DNA from: an uncultured Paracoccaceae bacterium
GTDB lineage: Bacteria > Pseudomonadota > Alphaproteobacteria > Rhodobacterales > Rhodobacteraceae
Reading direction: 5' to 3'
NCBI GenBank assembly: GCA_947503765.1
Contig: CANNFA010000004.1
Location: 1 to 64,000, forward strand
DNA: 64,000 nt
Below, one piece after another: positions 8,245 to 16,032 of this stretch; position 1 is the stretch's first letter; the number at the start of each line of letters is the position of its first letter. A program made the position numbers and the translations under genes. A model generated the notes under the pieces. The model was not told where the DNA came from. It worked only from the letters and a program-made list of their open reading frames with translations, and made no database searches.

Positions 8245-8673
8245 ATGAGACCCACCACATTCGAGAAGATCGCGCTCGGCCTCTCCGGCCTGACAGCGCT
8301 CACCATCGGCACTTTCATCCTGTTCGCGCCGCACGCCTTCTACGCCAGCTACGGCATCACGCTGGGCGAAGACGTCAACCTGCTGAGCGAACTGCGCGCC
8401 CCCGGCGCCGGTCTCGCGGGGTTCGGCCTTCTGATGCTGCTCGGGATCCGGCGGCAGGCGATCCTGCCCGTCGCCATGGCCGTGGCCCTGACGGTCTTCA
8501 TCGCCTTTCCGGCCGGGCGATTGGTCGGGCTTGCAGTGGACGGGATGCCGTCGGGCAGCGTCATCGGCGCTCTCGTCGTCGAGTTGGGGATCGCCGCGCT
8601 CTGCCTCGCGGCCTTCCGCCGGCGCCTCTGGCACCCGGCGCCCGGCCTCTTCGTGGCAAAGCCGACTCACTGA
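8245..8673 (+). CDS. DUF4345-type membrane protein
   Basis: 142 residues with about four hydrophobic segments. The opening FEKIALGLSGLTALTIGTFI, followed by FYASYGITLGEDVNLLSELRAPG, matches DUF4345, a small membrane family of unknown function. A GAAAGGA site is upstream, and another ATG five bases before is out of frame. It is the second gene of the NmrA-DUF4345-DUF1772 run. Confidence 0.8.
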   Translation: MRPTTFEKIALGLSGLTALTIGTFILFAPHAFYASYGITLGEDVNLLSELRAPGAGLAGFGLLMLLGIRRQAILPVAMAVALTVFIAFPAGRLVGLAVDGMPSGSVIGALVVELGIAALCLAAFRRRLWHPAPGLFVAKPTH

Positions 8674-8733
8674 CCCTGCTGCGGAGGCATGGGCTTCGCC
8701 GTCCTGCCGCCGCTTCGATCCAAGGAGCTCATA

Positions 8734-9237
8734 ATGTCCCCGTTTCTCTTCACTCTCGCCCACTTCGCCGTCCTTGCCTATGCGCTGGTCGGCGGTGTCT
8801 TCCTCGCCTTCTCGGATTTCATCATGCGCGCCCTGTCCGTGACCAGTGGCCACGGTGGCGCGGAAGCGATGCAGGCCATCAACCGGGAAGTGTTCCGCTG
8901 GGTCTTCATGACCCTCTTTCTCGGCCTCGCGGCCGCGTCGCTGGCGCTGATCGTCTATGCCGCCCTGGGCCTGACCGGGCCGGCCGCAACGCTGATCGCG
9001 GCGGCGGGGCTGGTCTATCTTCTCGGATGCTTCGGCGTCACGGTTGCCTTCAACGTGCCCATGAACGAAGCGCTGGCCCGCATGGACCTCTCGCACGACG
9101 CGACCCGTGCCTACTGGACAGGCACGTATCTGCCGCGCTGGACGTTCTGGAACACGGTCCGGACAATCGCCTGCGGCCTTGCGGCGGCGTGGTTGCTATT
9201 CGGGCTGACGTCGCTATCACAAGCGCGGTTCGCCTGA
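8734..9237 (+). CDS. DUF1772-type membrane protein
   Basis: 167 residues from the ATG preceded by AAGGAG. The alternative ATG 45 bases upstream lacks a site. Four membrane segments and the pattern SDFIMRALS...AMQAINREVFRW...NVPMNEALA match DUF1772, the fold that includes anthrone oxygenase-like proteins. It closes the AraC-linked run, and no clear terminator follows. If it acts like anthrone oxygenase it would touch quinone chemistry, but this is inference. Confidence 0.8.
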   Translation: MSPFLFTLAHFAVLAYALVGGVFLAFSDFIMRALSVTSGHGGAEAMQAINREVFRWVFMTLFLGLAAASLALIVYAALGLTGPAATLIAAAGLVYLLGCFGVTVAFNVPMNEALARMDLSHDATRAYWTGTYLPRWTFWNTVRTIACGLAAAWLLFGLTSLSQARFA

Positions 9238-9521
9238 GCGCAGAAAATGTTGTGCGGTTCAGCGAACGTCCTGTGTGGATGGCTCCCGCATAGCAAGGCA
9301 TAAATGAGATTGCGTGCACCTTTTCAGAAGCGGTCTTGTGTCCGGCCTATTTGCGCGGTCATCACCGCTGGCCCTGATGGGATCCGCAGATCAGGTTCCT
9401 ATCTGCTTCGCGGGCAATGGCGCCCGGGACATTCGGCGGAGCGTCCTGATCGTTGCGGCTGATTGGTACACCATCACATCGTTGGTCTTGCTATCTGCTA
9501 TCTCTTTGGCCGTTTGCCGAC

Positions 9522-10000
9522 TTATGCCGCGTGGGGCTTGTAGGGCTCGTCCCTGGTCAACACCGCCCACATGATCCGCGCAGTCTTGTTGGCCATGGCG
9601 ACGGTTGCCAGCCGGGGGGGCTTTCACTGCAGTAGCTTGGTCAGCCAGGGATCGGCCCGCTCGGGGTGGTCGGCGACCTGCCGCACGCGCGATGTCATTC
9701 CCACGACGATGAGTTGCCGCAGGTATCGGTCACCCATTTTCGAAATCTTTCCCAACCGCTCCTTGCCGCCGCTGGAGTGGTTGCGCGGGGTCAGTCCCAG
9801 CCACGTCGCAAATTCCAGACCGTTTCGGAACTGGCGACCTGATCCAATCGTGGCTGCCACGGCCGAGGCTGTGACGGGCCCGACGCCGGGAATGGTCTGC
9901 AGAAGTTGCGCCTGTCGGCTGACGCGCGCCCGGATGCGCAACATGGTCTCATACCAGCCGAGGCGATTGTGTGAAAACATCGTCGGCGAGTATTTAGCTG
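9522..10000 (-). pseudogene. IS110-family transposase remnant
   Basis: The minus strand keeps the C-terminal Transposase_20 part: LLQTIPGVGPVTASAVAATI, then FATWLGLTPRNHSSGGKERL and KMGDRYLRQLIVVGM. A stop after TKLLQ near 9627 interrupts it. The tail LATVAMANKTARIMWAVL resumes in another frame and ends at a TAA at 9522-9524. The N-terminal DEDD catalytic domain is missing upstream of about 10000. It is therefore truncated and frameshifted, and not mobile. It forms the right edge of the accessory block that starts with the IS4-type gene. The bases 9238-9521 hold no gene. Confidence 0.85.
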
Positions 10001-10237
10001 GATCAAAATCTCCCCAAAAAAACTTCTTCGCCCTCAAGAAATCTGGCCAATGTTCCTTGCATCCCGGGGCACAGACCGCGCCGAAACCCTACGAGAGGAA
10101 CCGCACAACCTTCCCGGCGCCGATCTCTTCCCCTCTCTGAAAAGGCGATCGCCTCCGCGATCGGCAACGAACACGGATCTCCGATCCACCCTGACCCCTG
10201 GGACGATACCCGGGACCAAGAAACCAGAGGAGGATCC

Positions 10238-10633
10238 ATGTTTCACACGAAATTCAATCATGGCGAGGAGTTCCGCGTCATTCCGAGCGGAGAACTGTCG
10301 CTGCGAGCCTTCTTCTCGGGGCATGATGAGGCGCTCGGCCATGTAGCCGTTCTGTTGGCAGGTCGGCGCGGTGCGCGGCTGGTCAACGCCATCCGTGACG
10401 GCCTCGACCAGCGCGGGCAGATGACGCGCCGCGTGCAGCGCCTGCTCATCGAACTGCGCCGGATCCTGTTCCTCGATTATGCACATGATGATGACTGGGA
10501 CGACACAAGCAGCATCGCGATGGTGGAACCCGACGATCCCATCGTGCCGGAGATCTGCCTGCTGGCGGATGGTCTCGACGAAGCACTGCACGCGGCCGGG
10601 ATCGTCAGAGCCGCGGACGAGCGCGCTGCCTGA
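10238..10633 (+). CDS. Conserved-type hypothetical protein
   Basis: 131 residues, not recognised. It is predicted soluble, with a central basic helix (QMTRRVQRLLIELRRILFLD) followed by a strongly acidic stretch (YAHDDDWDD) and an amphipathic C-terminal helix. The start ATG has an AGGAGG site 5 to 6 bases upstream, which supports it as a real gene. It lies just right of the decayed IS110 copy and is the first of three small unknown genes in a row. No signal peptide or membrane segment is seen. The region 10001-10237 upstream carries nothing else I can name. Confidence 0.6.
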   Translation: MFHTKFNHGEEFRVIPSGELSLRAFFSGHDEALGHVAVLLAGRRGARLVNAIRDGLDQRGQMTRRVQRLLIELRRILFLDYAHDDDWDDTSSIAMVEPDDPIVPEICLLADGLDEALHAAGIVRAADERAA

Positions 10634-10890
10634 AGCCCGACCCCGCACCGCCGCGAAACGCCTGCGGCGGTGCGAGACAGGACCTGGCAAGAAACCTCTC
10701 GGCCGACACATTTCTCCTTCGTGTTCGAAATGAACGGCCAATTTCCTTTATGCAAGCCCCCGAGACCAGCGTTTGCAAACAATCGAAAGGAGCCTTTCTA
10801 ACCCAACCCGTCTCCCGCGACGCACGGAAAATGACGCCGAAGAATAGGCACACCAGCACCGTTTCCGCACCGCATGAAAGGGAGAACATC

Positions 10891-11241
10891 ATGCTCAACA
10901 CCACCACCCTCGACACCGCCGAGGCCCGTCTCGGCGCCGCCTATGCGGTGGAGAAGCACCTCCGCCGCCACGGCGCGAGCCTCTGCGACCTACTCGACGC
11001 GCTCGATGATCCGGGCGGCTTCGCCGCGCTCTGTGATCTGCACGGAGCCTTCGGGCAGCCGATCCCGGATACAGATGCCGTCGAGGTCGCCCTCCGCGAG
11101 ATCTGTCGCATCCTGGCCGACCAAACACCGTCGTCGCTCGACCGGATCGGCCATGAACGAGGTCTGCCGGCTTCCGACATGACGCTCTGGCATGGCGCGC
11201 GCGTCAGCGAGCTTCTCGCGCGGTTCCGTCATGCCGACTGA
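10891..11241 (+). CDS. Hypothetical protein
   Basis: 116 residues from the ATG after GAAAGGGAGAAC; upstream in-frame starts lack a site. It is mostly helical and soluble, with no recognised domain. The middle (DLLDALDDPGGFAALCDLHG) and the end (WHGARVSELLARFRHAD) are the most structured parts. Its 3' end overlaps the next gene by 11 bases, which suggests co-translation. With its neighbours it may be plasmid- or element-derived, as small unknown genes beside IS remnants often are, but nothing in the protein proves that. Confidence 0.6.
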   Translation: MLNTTTLDTAEARLGAAYAVEKHLRRHGASLCDLLDALDDPGGFAALCDLHGAFGQPIPDTDAVEVALREICRILADQTPSSLDRIGHERGLPASDMTLWHGARVSELLARFRHAD

Positions 11242-11629
11242 GACCGGGGCACGCTGTACCCTTCAGGTGGCGCGCCAGCGCCGCCTGAGCGTCCATCCTG
11301 ACGAGTTCGGGATGGAGCTGGACATCTGCGACGTGACGTTGTGGCTCATCGAGAAAAGCCGGCTTTCTCGTCTCCACGTGTGGGTGGACCAGCACTACAC
11401 CCAAATCGGCCGGCAGATCGCCGGCATCACCATCATGACCTCACCAAGGCACCCTGCACGGCTGACCGAGGCGGCGCGCGAAGCGTTTTTCGCGCTCGGC
11501 TACACGATCGAAAATACGGGCGCAGACACCTACGGCCACCAGTTCTGCGACGGCCATCACTCCAGGCACGAGGCCATCCAGGCTTTTGCGCGCATCGAGG
11601 GTGCGTTGCAGCGCTGGCGATCAGAATAG
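11231..11629 (+). CDS. Hypothetical protein
   Basis: 132 residues from the ATG that overlaps the previous gene. Not recognised. It is soluble, with an alpha/beta-like pattern, a basic N-terminus and a histidine-rich C-terminal part (GADTYGHQFCDGHHSRHEA), which could bind a metal. A strong terminator starts 23 bases after the stop, so the three small genes probably form one transcript. Function unknown. Confidence 0.6.
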   Translation: MPTETGARCTLQVARQRRLSVHPDEFGMELDICDVTLWLIEKSRLSRLHVWVDQHYTQIGRQIAGITIMTSPRHPARLTEAAREAFFALGYTIENTGADTYGHQFCDGHHSRHEAIQAFARIEGALQRWRSE

Positions 11630-11651
11630 TTGAACAATAGATTCTGCAGAG

Positions 11652-11679
11652 AAGGGCGGCGAAAGCCGCCCTTTTTTCT
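11652..11679 (+). terminator. Rho-independent terminator
   Basis: A 9-bp perfect stem AAGGGCGGC / GCCGCCCTT with a GAAA loop is followed by a T run (the stem's terminal TT continues as TTTTCT). It ends the three-gene unit at 10238-11629. Confidence 0.9.
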
Positions 11680-11930
11680 CCTGCCGGATTCGGCACACAG
11701 CGAACTTACGACTTCCGATCAGTTTTCTGGAAACCGTGTTCTGTCTCCATCTGCCTCAGGCGCGAACCGCACTCATGTGGCGCGTCAAAATCACCCAATA
11801 TGCGCCGCCCCGGGTAATAGATGACCCGGAGCTCCGACTAAAGACACTGTGGATCGGAAATGCTGTAGGAAAAAGACTCACGTTGTCACGCGAGCAGCGA
11901 GCCTATGGGCCCATCAAAGTAGAAACTGAC
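11680..11930. other. Non-coding stretch
   Basis: Nothing convincing is seen between the two terminators. Short frames exist but have neither ribosome-binding sites nor recognisable protein. With the 200 bases beyond the next hairpin this makes a lower-GC gap of about 500 bases before the nrdJ stop, perhaps the scar of the IS-bearing region to the left. Confidence 0.5.
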
Positions 11931-11969
11931 AAGGAAAAACGGCCCGCCTCCCGTAAGGGAAGCGGGCCG
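11931..11969 (-). terminator. Probable terminator of the nrdJ transcript
   Basis: A 13-bp stem with one mismatch (arms 11940-11952 and 11957-11969) closes on a GTAA loop. On the minus strand the stem is followed by GTTTTTCCTTG, a good T tract. It lies about 220 bases after the nrdJ stop. On the plus strand only a weak ACTTTT follows. Confidence 0.65.
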
Positions 11970-12189
11970 AACTTTTGCTCACATCGGAGAACTCTGGGGG
12001 GACCTGCCAACAGAACTGTCACCTCGCCTTTTTCCAACCAAAACGGGCTTCAATTCTCATTCTCGAAAAACCCCTTGGTTTCAATGCCTAACAGGCTTTG
12101 GCAAAACTAATCCCCACTCTTGGCAGGCGAATTCACGGGTTTTGGCATAACTACGCCCGTAAAAACAACTTCAACTTACCACGCCGCCG

Positions 12190-14679
12190 TCACCCGCACT
12201 TGGAATAGCCGCAGCTCATGCAGGTCATGCAGCCTTCGACCATGCGCATCTCGAAGGCGCCGCAGGACGTGCAGGACTTGCCGCGTGGCTGGTTCAGGCT
12301 GACCACATCCGCCTGCGGGTCGGCCTTCAGCCCCAGCCCTTCGCCCTCGATGAAGCCGATGGCGACGAGGTGACGTTCGATCACGCCGCCGATCGCGGCC
12401 AGGATCGAGGGGATGTACTTGCCCTGCATCCAGGCGCCGCCGCGCGGGTCGAACACGGCCTTCAACTCCTCGACCACGAAGGACACGTCGCCGCCGCGTC
12501 GGAACACGGCAGAGATCATCCGGGTCAGCGCCACCGTCCAGGCAAAATGCTCCATGTTCTTGGAATTGATGAAAATTTCGAAGGGCCGGCGATGGCCGTT
12601 CAGGATGATATCGTTGATCGTGACATAGATCGCATGTTCGCTGCCGGGCCATTTCAGCTTGTAGGTCTGCCCTTCAAGCTGCTGCGGCCGGTCAAGCGGT
12701 TCGCTGATATAGACCACGTCGCCATGCGGTGTCTGCGGTTCGGCGCCGGTCAGGGAGACGACTTCGGGTGTCTCGCGTTCTATGAGTGCTGAAGTCGCGA
12801 CGCCGAGTGCATCTGCGATCTTCTCAATGGTCGAAACCTTTGGCGAAGCACTCTTACCACTGAGAATATCGTACACGCCGGTCGCATTCAGTCCGGCAAT
12901 TTCGGCCAGCTTCTTTGCGTTCAGGTCATTGGCTTCCATCAACGATTTGAGCTTCTCAGGCAATGAGGCGTCGACTGGAATCTCCGCCGTCACACTCAAA
13001 ACCGACCCCGTCACCTCGTTCGGTCGATACGTCGTGCAGCCCTTGCACCCGGACTCATAGGCTTCGAGATAGACGTTCTTGAACGCGTCGAAGGAGATGT
13101 CCTCGGGGCAGTTGATCGTCTTGGAAATCGACGAATCCACCCATTCCTGCGCCGCCGCCTGCATCTTCACATGCTCCAGCGGGGCAAGCGTCTGCGCATT
13201 CACGAAATACTCGGGCAGTTCCGCATCGCCGAAGCGTTCGCGCCACATCTGCACGGCGTAATCGACCACTTCCTCCTCGGTCCGGCTGCCATCCTTCTGC
13301 AGCACCTTGCGGGTGTAGGAATAGGCAAAGACCGGCTCGATCCCGCTGGACACGTTCCCGGCATAGAGGCTGATCGTTCCCGTCGGCGCGATCGAGGTCA
13401 GCAGGGCGTTGCGGATGCCATGCGCGCGGATCGCGTCCCGTACATCCTCGCCCATATGGGTCAGCGACCCGCTGGCCAGGAACTTCTCGGCATCGAACAG
13501 CGGGAAGGCGCCCTTCTCGGCCGCCAGACGCGCCGACGCCAGATAGGCGGCGCGGGCGATCCGGCGCAGCCATTGGCCGGTCAGACGCGCCGCCTCGTCA
13601 GAGCCGTAGCGCGCCCCGACCATCAGCAGCGCATCGGCCAGCCCGGTCACGCCCAGCCCGATCCGCCGCTTGGCGCGCGCCTCTTCCGCCTGCTGCTCCA
13701 GCGGGAAGCGCGACGCGTCGACCACGTTGTCCATCATCCGCACCGCGGTCGCCACCAGATCGTCCAGCGCCGCCTCGTCCAGCGCCGCGCCCTCCCCGAA
13801 CGGATCCGTCACCAGCCGCGCCAGGTTGACCGACCCCAGAAGACAGGCCCCATAGGGCGGCAGGGGCTGCTCGCCGCAGGGATTGGTGGCCGCGATCGTC
13901 TCGCAATAGGCAAGGTTGTTCATCTGGTTGATCCGGTCGATGAAGATCACCCCCGGCTCGGCGTAATCGTAGGTCGCGCGCATGATCCGGTTCCACAGAT
14001 CGCGCGCCTCGACCGTGCGGTAGACCTTGCCGCCGAATGTCAGCTCCCACGAGGCATCGGCCTTCACCGCCTCCATGAAGGCATCGGTGACCAGGACCGA
14101 GACGTTGAAATTGCGCAGCCGCGCGGCGTCGGCCTTGGCGGTGATGAAATCCTCGATATCCGGGTGATCGCAGCGCATCGTGGCCATCATCGCGCCGCGC
14201 CGCGAGCCGGCCGACATGATGGTGCGGCACATCGCGTCCCAGACATCCATGAAGGACAGCGGCCCCGAGGCATCGGCCGCCACCCCCTTCACATCCGCGC
14301 CCCGCGGCCGGATGGTCGAGAAATCGTACCCGATCCCGCCGCCCTGCTGCATGGTCAGTGCGGCCTCCTTCAGCGCGTCGAAGATGCCACCCATCGTGTC
14401 AGGGACCGTGCCCATGACGAAACAGTTGAACAGCGTGACCGACCGTGCCGTGCCCGCCCCCGCGGTGATCCGCCCGGCGGGCAGGAACCGGAAATCCTCC
14501 AGCGCGGCATAGAACCGGTCCTCCCACAGATCGGGCTCCACCTCGACCGCCGCCACGGCACGCGCGATCCGGCGCCAGGTATCCTCGACCGTCTGGTCGA
14601 CGGGCGTGCCATCCGCCTGTTTCAGGCGATACTTCATGTCCCAGATCTGTTCGGCGATCGGGGCGGCAAATCGGGTCAT
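12190..14679 (-). CDS. nrdJ: Cobalamin-dependent ribonucleotide reductase NrdJ with an inserted HTH domain
   Basis: 829 residues from the ATG opening MTRFAAPIAEQIW. It reduces ribonucleotides to deoxyribonucleotides using adenosylcobalamin. Class II features seen are LFNCFVMG near the N-terminus, NPCGEQPLPPYGACLLGSVN, the loop GNVSSGIEPVFAYSYTRK, and the cysteine-rich C-terminus SCTSCGAF...GCMTCMSCGY. Between the catalytic part (ending near NEVTGSVLSV) and the C-terminal domain (starting near DVVYISEPLD) there is an XRE-type helix-turn-helix at about residues 570-633: LPEKLKSLMEANDLNAKKLA, then GLNATGVYDILSGKS and VSTIEKIADALGVATSALIE. Its DNA is about 52% GC over 12781-12960, while a line of the core (13381-13440) is 73%. 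The frame is unbroken, so it should be made as one fusion protein. Divergent from the DUF1489 gene. Confidence 0.95.
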   Translation of the reverse strand: MTRFAAPIAEQIWDMKYRLKQADGTPVDQTVEDTWRRIARAVAAVEVEPDLWEDRFYAALEDFRFLPAGRITAGAGTARSVTLFNCFVMGTVPDTMGGIFDALKEAALTMQQGGGIGYDFSTIRPRGADVKGVAADASGPLSFMDVWDAMCRTIMSAGSRRGAMMATMRCDHPDIEDFITAKADAARLRNFNVSVLVTDAFMEAVKADASWELTFGGKVYRTVEARDLWNRIMRATYDYAEPGVIFIDRINQMNNLAYCETIAATNPCGEQPLPPYGACLLGSVNLARLVTDPFGEGAALDEAALDDLVATAVRMMDNVVDASRFPLEQQAEEARAKRRIGLGVTGLADALLMVGARYGSDEAARLTGQWLRRIARAAYLASARLAAEKGAFPLFDAEKFLASGSLTHMGEDVRDAIRAHGIRNALLTSIAPTGTISLYAGNVSSGIEPVFAYSYTRKVLQKDGSRTEEEVVDYAVQMWRERFGDAELPEYFVNAQTLAPLEHVKMQAAAQEWVDSSISKTINCPEDISFDAFKNVYLEAYESGCKGCTTYRPNEVTGSVLSVTAEIPVDASLPEKLKSLMEANDLNAKKLAEIAGLNATGVYDILSGKSASPKVSTIEKIADALGVATSALIERETPEVVSLTGAEPQTPHGDVVYISEPLDRPQQLEGQTYKLKWPGSEHAIYVTINDIILNGHRRPFEIFINSKNMEHFAWTVALTRMISAVFRRGGDVSFVVEELKAVFDPRGGAWMQGKYIPSILAAIGGVIERHLVAIGFIEGEGLGLKADPQADVVSLNQPRGKSCTSCGAFEMRMVEGCMTCMSCGYSKCG
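12775..12975 (-). other. XRE-type HTH insert within nrdJ
   Basis: This stretch encodes a complete Cro/CI-like HTH. The second and third helices are KKLAEIAGLNATGVYDILSG, followed by PKVSTIEKIADALGV. It replaces or extends the variable linker between the NrdJ core and its C-terminal domain. The lower GC, 93 of 180 bases over 12781-12960, marks it as compositionally foreign. No direct repeats or inteins are seen at its edges. Confidence 0.85.
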
Positions 14680-14821
14680 CGGCACGTTTCCATTCTCTGC
14701 GGGCAGGCTATGTTTCCTAAAGATGCACCCGCCTGCCGTCAAAGCCAATCCGCCCCGCCCGCACGGATTCGCACGCGCCCGTGGCAGGCCTGTGGCAGAA
14801 TCGGTCGAAGGGGTCTACACT

Positions 14822-14835
14822 ACCACATATAGGGG
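14822..14835. promoter_or_regulatory. Possible NrdR-like box
   Basis: ACCACATATAGGGG in the divergent nrdJ/DUF1489 gap has the AT-rich ATAT core of NrdR sites but matches the flanking arms poorly, and I find only one copy. Promoter function is likely for the 171-bp gap as a whole. The regulator assignment is weak. Confidence 0.25.
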
Positions 14836-14850
14836 GAACGTACAAAGAAC

Positions 14851-15273
14851 ATGCTGCATCTCGTCAAACTCTCCGTGGGAACCGAAAGCGTCGAAAGCCT
14901 GGAACACTGGCAGTCAAGCGCGCGGGCGCAGGGCGCCGACGGTCTGCCGCGCCATGTAACCCGGATGTGGCCGCGCCGCGAGGCCGAGGTGCTGGACGGC
15001 GGCAGCATCTACTGGGTGATCAAGGGCATGATCCTGTGCCGCCAGCGCATCCGGCGCCTCGACGAGGTCACGCGCGAGGATGGCATCCGCCGCTGCGCCA
15101 TCGTGCTCGATCCGGCGCTGGTGCGCGTTGCCGCCACGCCGAAACGGCCGTTCCAGGGCTGGCGCTATCTCGACCCCGCGCAGGCCCCTGCCGATCTCTC
15201 GCAGACCCGCCAGTCCGAGGACGCCCTGCCCCCCGCCCTCAGTGCCGCGCTGGCCGAGATCGGGATCCTCTGA
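14851..15273 (+). CDS. DUF1489 family protein
   Basis: 140 residues starting MLHLVKLSVGTESVESLEHW, with RMWPRREAEVLDGGSIYWVI and IRRCAIVLDPALVRV in the middle. This is the alphaproteobacterial DUF1489 family, which has no known function. Soluble, no signal peptide. It is transcribed away from nrdJ and runs toward hisG, with a copy of the dispersed repeat between the two 3' ends. Confidence 0.9.
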   Translation: MLHLVKLSVGTESVESLEHWQSSARAQGADGLPRHVTRMWPRREAEVLDGGSIYWVIKGMILCRQRIRRLDEVTREDGIRRCAIVLDPALVRVAATPKRPFQGWRYLDPAQAPADLSQTRQSEDALPPALSAALAEIGIL

Positions 15274-15333
15274 TCCTCATCTTGCCGGAAAATACCTCGG
15301 GGGAGTCGCCATCGGCGACGGGGGCAGAGCCCC
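15274..15333. repeat. Dispersed Rhodobacteraceae-type repeat, copy A
   Basis: The core on the minus strand is CCCCGAGGTATTTTCCGGC followed by AAGATGAGGA. It is joined to small stem-loops GTCGCCATCGGCGAC and GGGGGCAGAGCCCCC. It fills the whole gap between the convergent DUF1489 and hisG genes, so it may also serve as their terminator. Related copies are at 28606-28675, 32389-32456 and 55731-55821. Confidence 0.75.
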
Positions 15334-16032
15334 CTACCCGGCCAGCCGCAGCGCGCCCAGCATCCGCTCCAGCACGCCGCGTTCGGCCGTGCCCCAATCC
15401 GCGCCGCGCGACTGGAACAGCGCCGCCTGGCTGCGCAGGATCGGCGCGCCGCCAATGATCTTCAGGTGGTTCGCGCGCAGGGTTTCCCCGCTGGAGGTGA
15501 TGTCGGCGATCGCCTCGGCGGTGCGGTTCGCGACCGTGCCCTCGGTCGCACCCTGGCTGTCGACCAGCAGGTAATCGGCCACCCCCTGCTCGCGCAGGTA
15601 ATCGCGCACCAGCCGGTGATATTTCGTCGCGATCCGCAGACGGTGCCCGTGCCGGCGCCGGAACGCCGCCGCGACCGCGTCCAGATCGTCCAGCGTGTCG
15701 ACATCCACCCAGCCGCGCGGCACGGCAAGGATCAGATCCGCGTGGCCGAAACCCAGCGGGGTCAGTTCCTTCACGCTCTGGTCCCAATGGGCCAGCCGTT
15801 CGCGGACCAGGTCGGTGCCGGTGACGCCCAGATGGATGCGCCCCTGCTCCAGCTCACGCGGGATCTCGGACGCGGGCAGCAGCACCAGCGCGCAGTCCTC
15901 CAGCCCCTCGACCCGGCCGGAATACTCGCGCTCCGATCCGGCCTTGGACAGGCCGATGCCGCGCGCGCCGAACCAGTCGAAGGTCTTTTCCATCAGCCGC
16001 CCCTTGGACGGCACCCCCAGCTTCAGCGTCAT
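15334..16032 (-). CDS. hisG: ATP phosphoribosyltransferase, short form
   Basis: 232 residues, catalysing the first step of histidine synthesis (ATP + PRPP to phosphoribosyl-ATP). It is the short HisG form that lacks the C-terminal regulatory domain and needs HisZ. Motifs include LGVPSKGRLMEKTFDW at the start, HLGVTGTDLVRE, and GATEGTVANRTAEAIADITS, the PRPP-binding region. The ATG overlaps the hisZ stop by four bases (ATGA at 16029-16032), and it is the last gene of hisS-hisZ-hisG. Confidence 0.95.
   Translation of the reverse strand: MTLKLGVPSKGRLMEKTFDWFGARGIGLSKAGSEREYSGRVEGLEDCALVLLPASEIPRELEQGRIHLGVTGTDLVRERLAHWDQSVKELTPLGFGHADLILAVPRGWVDVDTLDDLDAVAAAFRRRHGHRLRIATKYHRLVRDYLREQGVADYLLVDSQGATEGTVANRTAEAIADITSSGETLRANHLKIIGGAPILRSQAALFQSRGADWGTAERGVLERMLGALRLAG

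Noticed and set aside
11736-12110. Possible coding frame in the gap before nrdJ
   Set aside because: No ribosome-binding site, no domain, and it crosses the hairpin at 11940-11969.
12775-12975. Separate small HTH gene overlapping nrdJ
   Set aside because: The HTH has no start or stop of its own and is continuous with NrdJ on both sides, so it is part of the fusion protein.
14680-14850. Cobalamin riboswitch before nrdJ
   Set aside because: The gap is only 171 bases, and I see no conserved B12 box (GCCACTG) or the surrounding helix pattern.
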